NCBI RefSeq assembly: GCF_008369445.1
Contig: NZ_VTWH01000001.1
Location: 992,001-1,056,000 of the forward strand
From: Aureimonas fodinaquatilis
Lineage (GTDB): Bacteria > Pseudomonadota > Alphaproteobacteria > Rhizobiales > Rhizobiaceae
Reading direction: 5' to 3'
DNA length: 64,000 nt
The position numbers were made by a program, and so were the translations under genes. Below, in pieces: positions 62,729 through 64,000 of this stretch. The notes below the pieces were generated by a model. The model saw only the letters and a list, made by a program, of their open reading frames with translations, searched no databases and was not told the DNA's origin. Numbering within the stretch: the first letter of the stretch is position 1; each line of letters opens with the position of its first letter.

Positions 62729-63283
62729 ATGTTGTCTGTGTTGATCGAAGCTCGCGATGAGCCAATCCTTCTTTCCGCAACTCTGTCGGCGCTGGTACCG
62801 GGCGCTGTAGAAGGGCTTGTGGCTGATGTGGTGGTGGTGGACCGGGGAATGGGTGTTTCGGCCCTGCGGGTGGCTGAAGACGCAGGCTGCCAGGTGCGCA
62901 CGGAAACACTGTCCGAATGCCTGACCATGGCGAAATGTGATTGGGTCATGCTTCTGGAGTGCGGATCCAAACCGCTGCGCGGCTGGGTGGATGCCGTTTC
63001 ACATTTTCTGGGCGATGCAGCCGAAGGCGCTGCAAACCGACAGGCTGCGCGGTTTCGTGTTGCGCGGCAGGACAGATCGTCGCTTTGGCAGGGGCTGCGT
63101 CTGCGGCGCAATCTGCTGTCCGGCGGGCTTATTCTGCGCAAGCGTGATGGCGTGGCCTTTGCGCGTTCGGTGGGTGAGCCGGCGGGTCTGGTACGGCTGG
63201 CACGCCCGCAATTGCTGGATGCCGATATTCGCATAAGGCCGGCACAGGGTGAACCCAAACTGCCGCAGCGTCTGTCCCAATAA
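62729..63283 (+). CDS. Small GT2-like glycosyltransferase family protein
   Basis: 184 residues from the ATG at 62729 (M-L-S-V-L-I-E-A-R-D-E); a TTG at 62705 is also possible. N-terminal nucleotide-sugar-binding half of a GT2 fold: S-V-L-I-E-A-R-D-E, V-V-V-V-D-R-G, D-W-V-M-L-L-E-C-G. The canonical D-x-D is replaced by L-E-C-G, and the C-terminal acceptor region is short, so activity is doubtful. Convergent with moaB, six bases apart. Confidence 0.72.
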   Translation: MLSVLIEARDEPILLSATLSALVPGAVEGLVADVVVVDRGMGVSALRVAEDAGCQVRTETLSECLTMAKCDWVMLLECGSKPLRGWVDAVSHFLGDAAEGAANRQAARFRVARQDRSSLWQGLRLRRNLLSGGLILRKRDGVAFARSVGEPAGLVRLARPQLLDADIRIRPAQGEPKLPQRLSQ

Positions 63284-63288
63284 AGATT

Positions 63289-63819
63289 TCAGGATAAGCG
63301 GGAGTGTCCGAGCCGTGGCATGATCTCGACGAAGTTGCAGGGCTTGTGGCGGTGATCCAGTTGCGCCAGCAGAATTTTATCCCATGCGTCACGGCATGCT
63401 CCCGGGGAGCCGGGCAGCACAAACACAAAAGTTGATGAAATGACGCCGGCGGTGGCGCGCGATTGCACAGTGGAAACGCCGATCGTATCAAAGGATACGC
63501 GGTGAAACACAGCCGAGAAACCATCAATCCGCTTGTCGAACAGCGGCTCCAGTGCATCGGGCGTTACGTCTCGGTCCGTCAGGCCTGTTCCGCCTGTTGT
63601 CAGAACCACATCAACTGACGGGTCTTTGGCCCATCCCGTGACGGCCTCGCGAATAGCCGCAATGTCGTCAGCGACAATTCTGCGGTCGGCCAGCTTGTGC
63701 CCGGCCGCCTCAAGCCTGTCAGTCAACGTATCGCCAGATCGGTCGTCTGCCCTTGTACGGGTGTCCGAAATTGTCAGCACGGCGATGGAAAGCGGAATGA
63801 ACTCGCGTTCTTTGGTCAT
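63289..63819 (-). CDS. moaB: Molybdenum cofactor biosynthesis protein B
   Basis: 176 residues from the ATG at 63819 (M-T-K-E-R-E-F); the frame runs on to 63996 through ispE. MogA/MoaB fold: A-V-L-T-I-S-D-T-R, T-T-G-G-T-G-L-T-D-R-D-V and L-P-G-S-P-G-A-C. Binds and may adenylylate molybdopterin. It starts 16 bases after the ispE stop, so the two are likely co-transcribed. Confidence 0.94.
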   Translation of the reverse strand: MTKEREFIPLSIAVLTISDTRTRADDRSGDTLTDRLEAAGHKLADRRIVADDIAAIREAVTGWAKDPSVDVVLTTGGTGLTDRDVTPDALEPLFDKRIDGFSAVFHRVSFDTIGVSTVQSRATAGVISSTFVFVLPGSPGACRDAWDKILLAQLDHRHKPCNFVEIMPRLGHSRLS

Positions 63820-63835
63820 GCCGTGGCCTTTCAAT

Positions 63836-64000
63836 TCAGAGGGTTGTTGTCGCTTTAACCCACCACGCAGGGTGGCTGTGTGCCAGCGTTCTGGCTGCAT
63901 GATCTGCAGCCTGCCCGGTTTCGAAAATTCCAAACACGGTTGCACCGGAACCGGACATCCGGGAAAGCCGCGCGCCGGCAAAATCCAAAGCCGCAAGTGC
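63836..64000 (-). CDS. ispE: 4-diphosphocytidyl-2-C-methyl-D-erythritol kinase, C-terminal part
   Basis: The last 54 residues are in the window; the gene continues past the right edge. The GHMP-kinase motif L-S-R-M-S-G-S-G-A-T-V-F-G-I-F and the terminal W-W-V-K-A-T-T are typical of IspE (MEP isoprenoid pathway). Read by eye from the sequence. Confidence 0.9.
   Translation of the reverse strand, partial: ALAALDFAGARLSRMSGSGATVFGIFETGQAADHAARTLAHSHPAWWVKATTTL

Noticed and set aside
1-64000. CRISPR array, insertion sequence or prophage
   Set aside because: No regularly spaced repeats, transposase, integrase, capsid or lysis genes were found in the window.

Overview
The window is chromosomal core DNA from an alphaproteobacterium of the order Hyphomicrobiales (Rhizobiales). 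The evidence is the gene content: an Omp10-type lipoprotein, MucR/Ros regulator, EipA (DUF1134), ChpT, CtrA, GapR (DUF2312), RcdA (DUF1465), TrcR (DUF1013), GcrA, homospermidine synthase, an F0 operon with two b-type subunits, and intergenic palindromic repeats of the kind common in rhizobial genomes. I cannot name a genus. There are no transposases, integrases, phage genes, CRISPR arrays or rRNA operons. Genes are densely packed on both strands, often with 4-base overlaps.

Layout. 1-6 kb: cupin, NfeD/stomatin pair, ferrochelatase, Omp10 lipoprotein, homospermidine synthase and an Rsm22-like methyltransferase. 6-14 kb: M3 oligopeptidase, a DUF882 zinc peptidase-like protein with a long Ala/Pro tail, mucR, tRNA-Glu, a TrmH-family methyltransferase, a coiled-coil membrane protein and eipA. 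14-17 kb: cell-cycle block chpT, ctrA, a FliJ-like gene and gapR. 17-26 kb: DUF1244, DUF1036-pyk, a TPR protein, rpmJ, purK-purE, two small YdcH-like proteins, a ThiE-like protein, a Sel1-repeat protein, efp and suhB. 26-34 kb: a MotA/TolQ-like plus OmpA-like pair, an ABC exporter, rpmE, rcdA, a quinone oxidoreductase, trcR and an unknown membrane protein. 34-42 kb: the complete phosphate regulon phoR-pstSCAB-phoU-phoB with a triple Pho box before pstS. 42-50 kb: an SLC13 transporter, gcrA, argD-argF-hslO, apaG, and metZ behind a SAM-II riboswitch. 50-54 kb: a double-length dCTP deaminase, a putative GT-D-fold glycosyltransferase, a 50-residue membrane protein, a secreted unknown and tRNA-Gly. 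54-64 kb: YfgM-like protein, der, a SleB-type cell wall hydrolase, atpI-atpB-atpE-atpF'-atpF, rnhB, a radical SAM protein, a small GT2-like protein, moaB and the 3' end of ispE.

How the genes connect. A large part of the alphaproteobacterial cell-cycle circuit lies within about 31 kb: ChpT passes phosphate to CtrA, RcdA helps ClpXP degrade CtrA, GcrA reads GANTC methylation, and GapR and TrcR are chromosome or transcription factors. TTAACCAT elements, a TTAA-N7-CTAA element and a cluster of GANTC sites in the intergenic regions suggest that several neighbouring envelope genes may belong to the circuit. The phosphate regulon and the F0 operon both show strong RNA hairpins placed where unequal expression of operon members would be useful.

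No wholly new multi-gene system is evident. The least explained items are the GT-D-like protein with its neighbouring small membrane protein, the MotA/OmpA-like pair, and a family of palindromic repeats that contain the stop codons of at least two, probably three, genes. Three genes too short or too incomplete to show as long open frames were found by eye, rpmJ, the second ydcH and the partial ispE, plus the 50-residue membrane protein.
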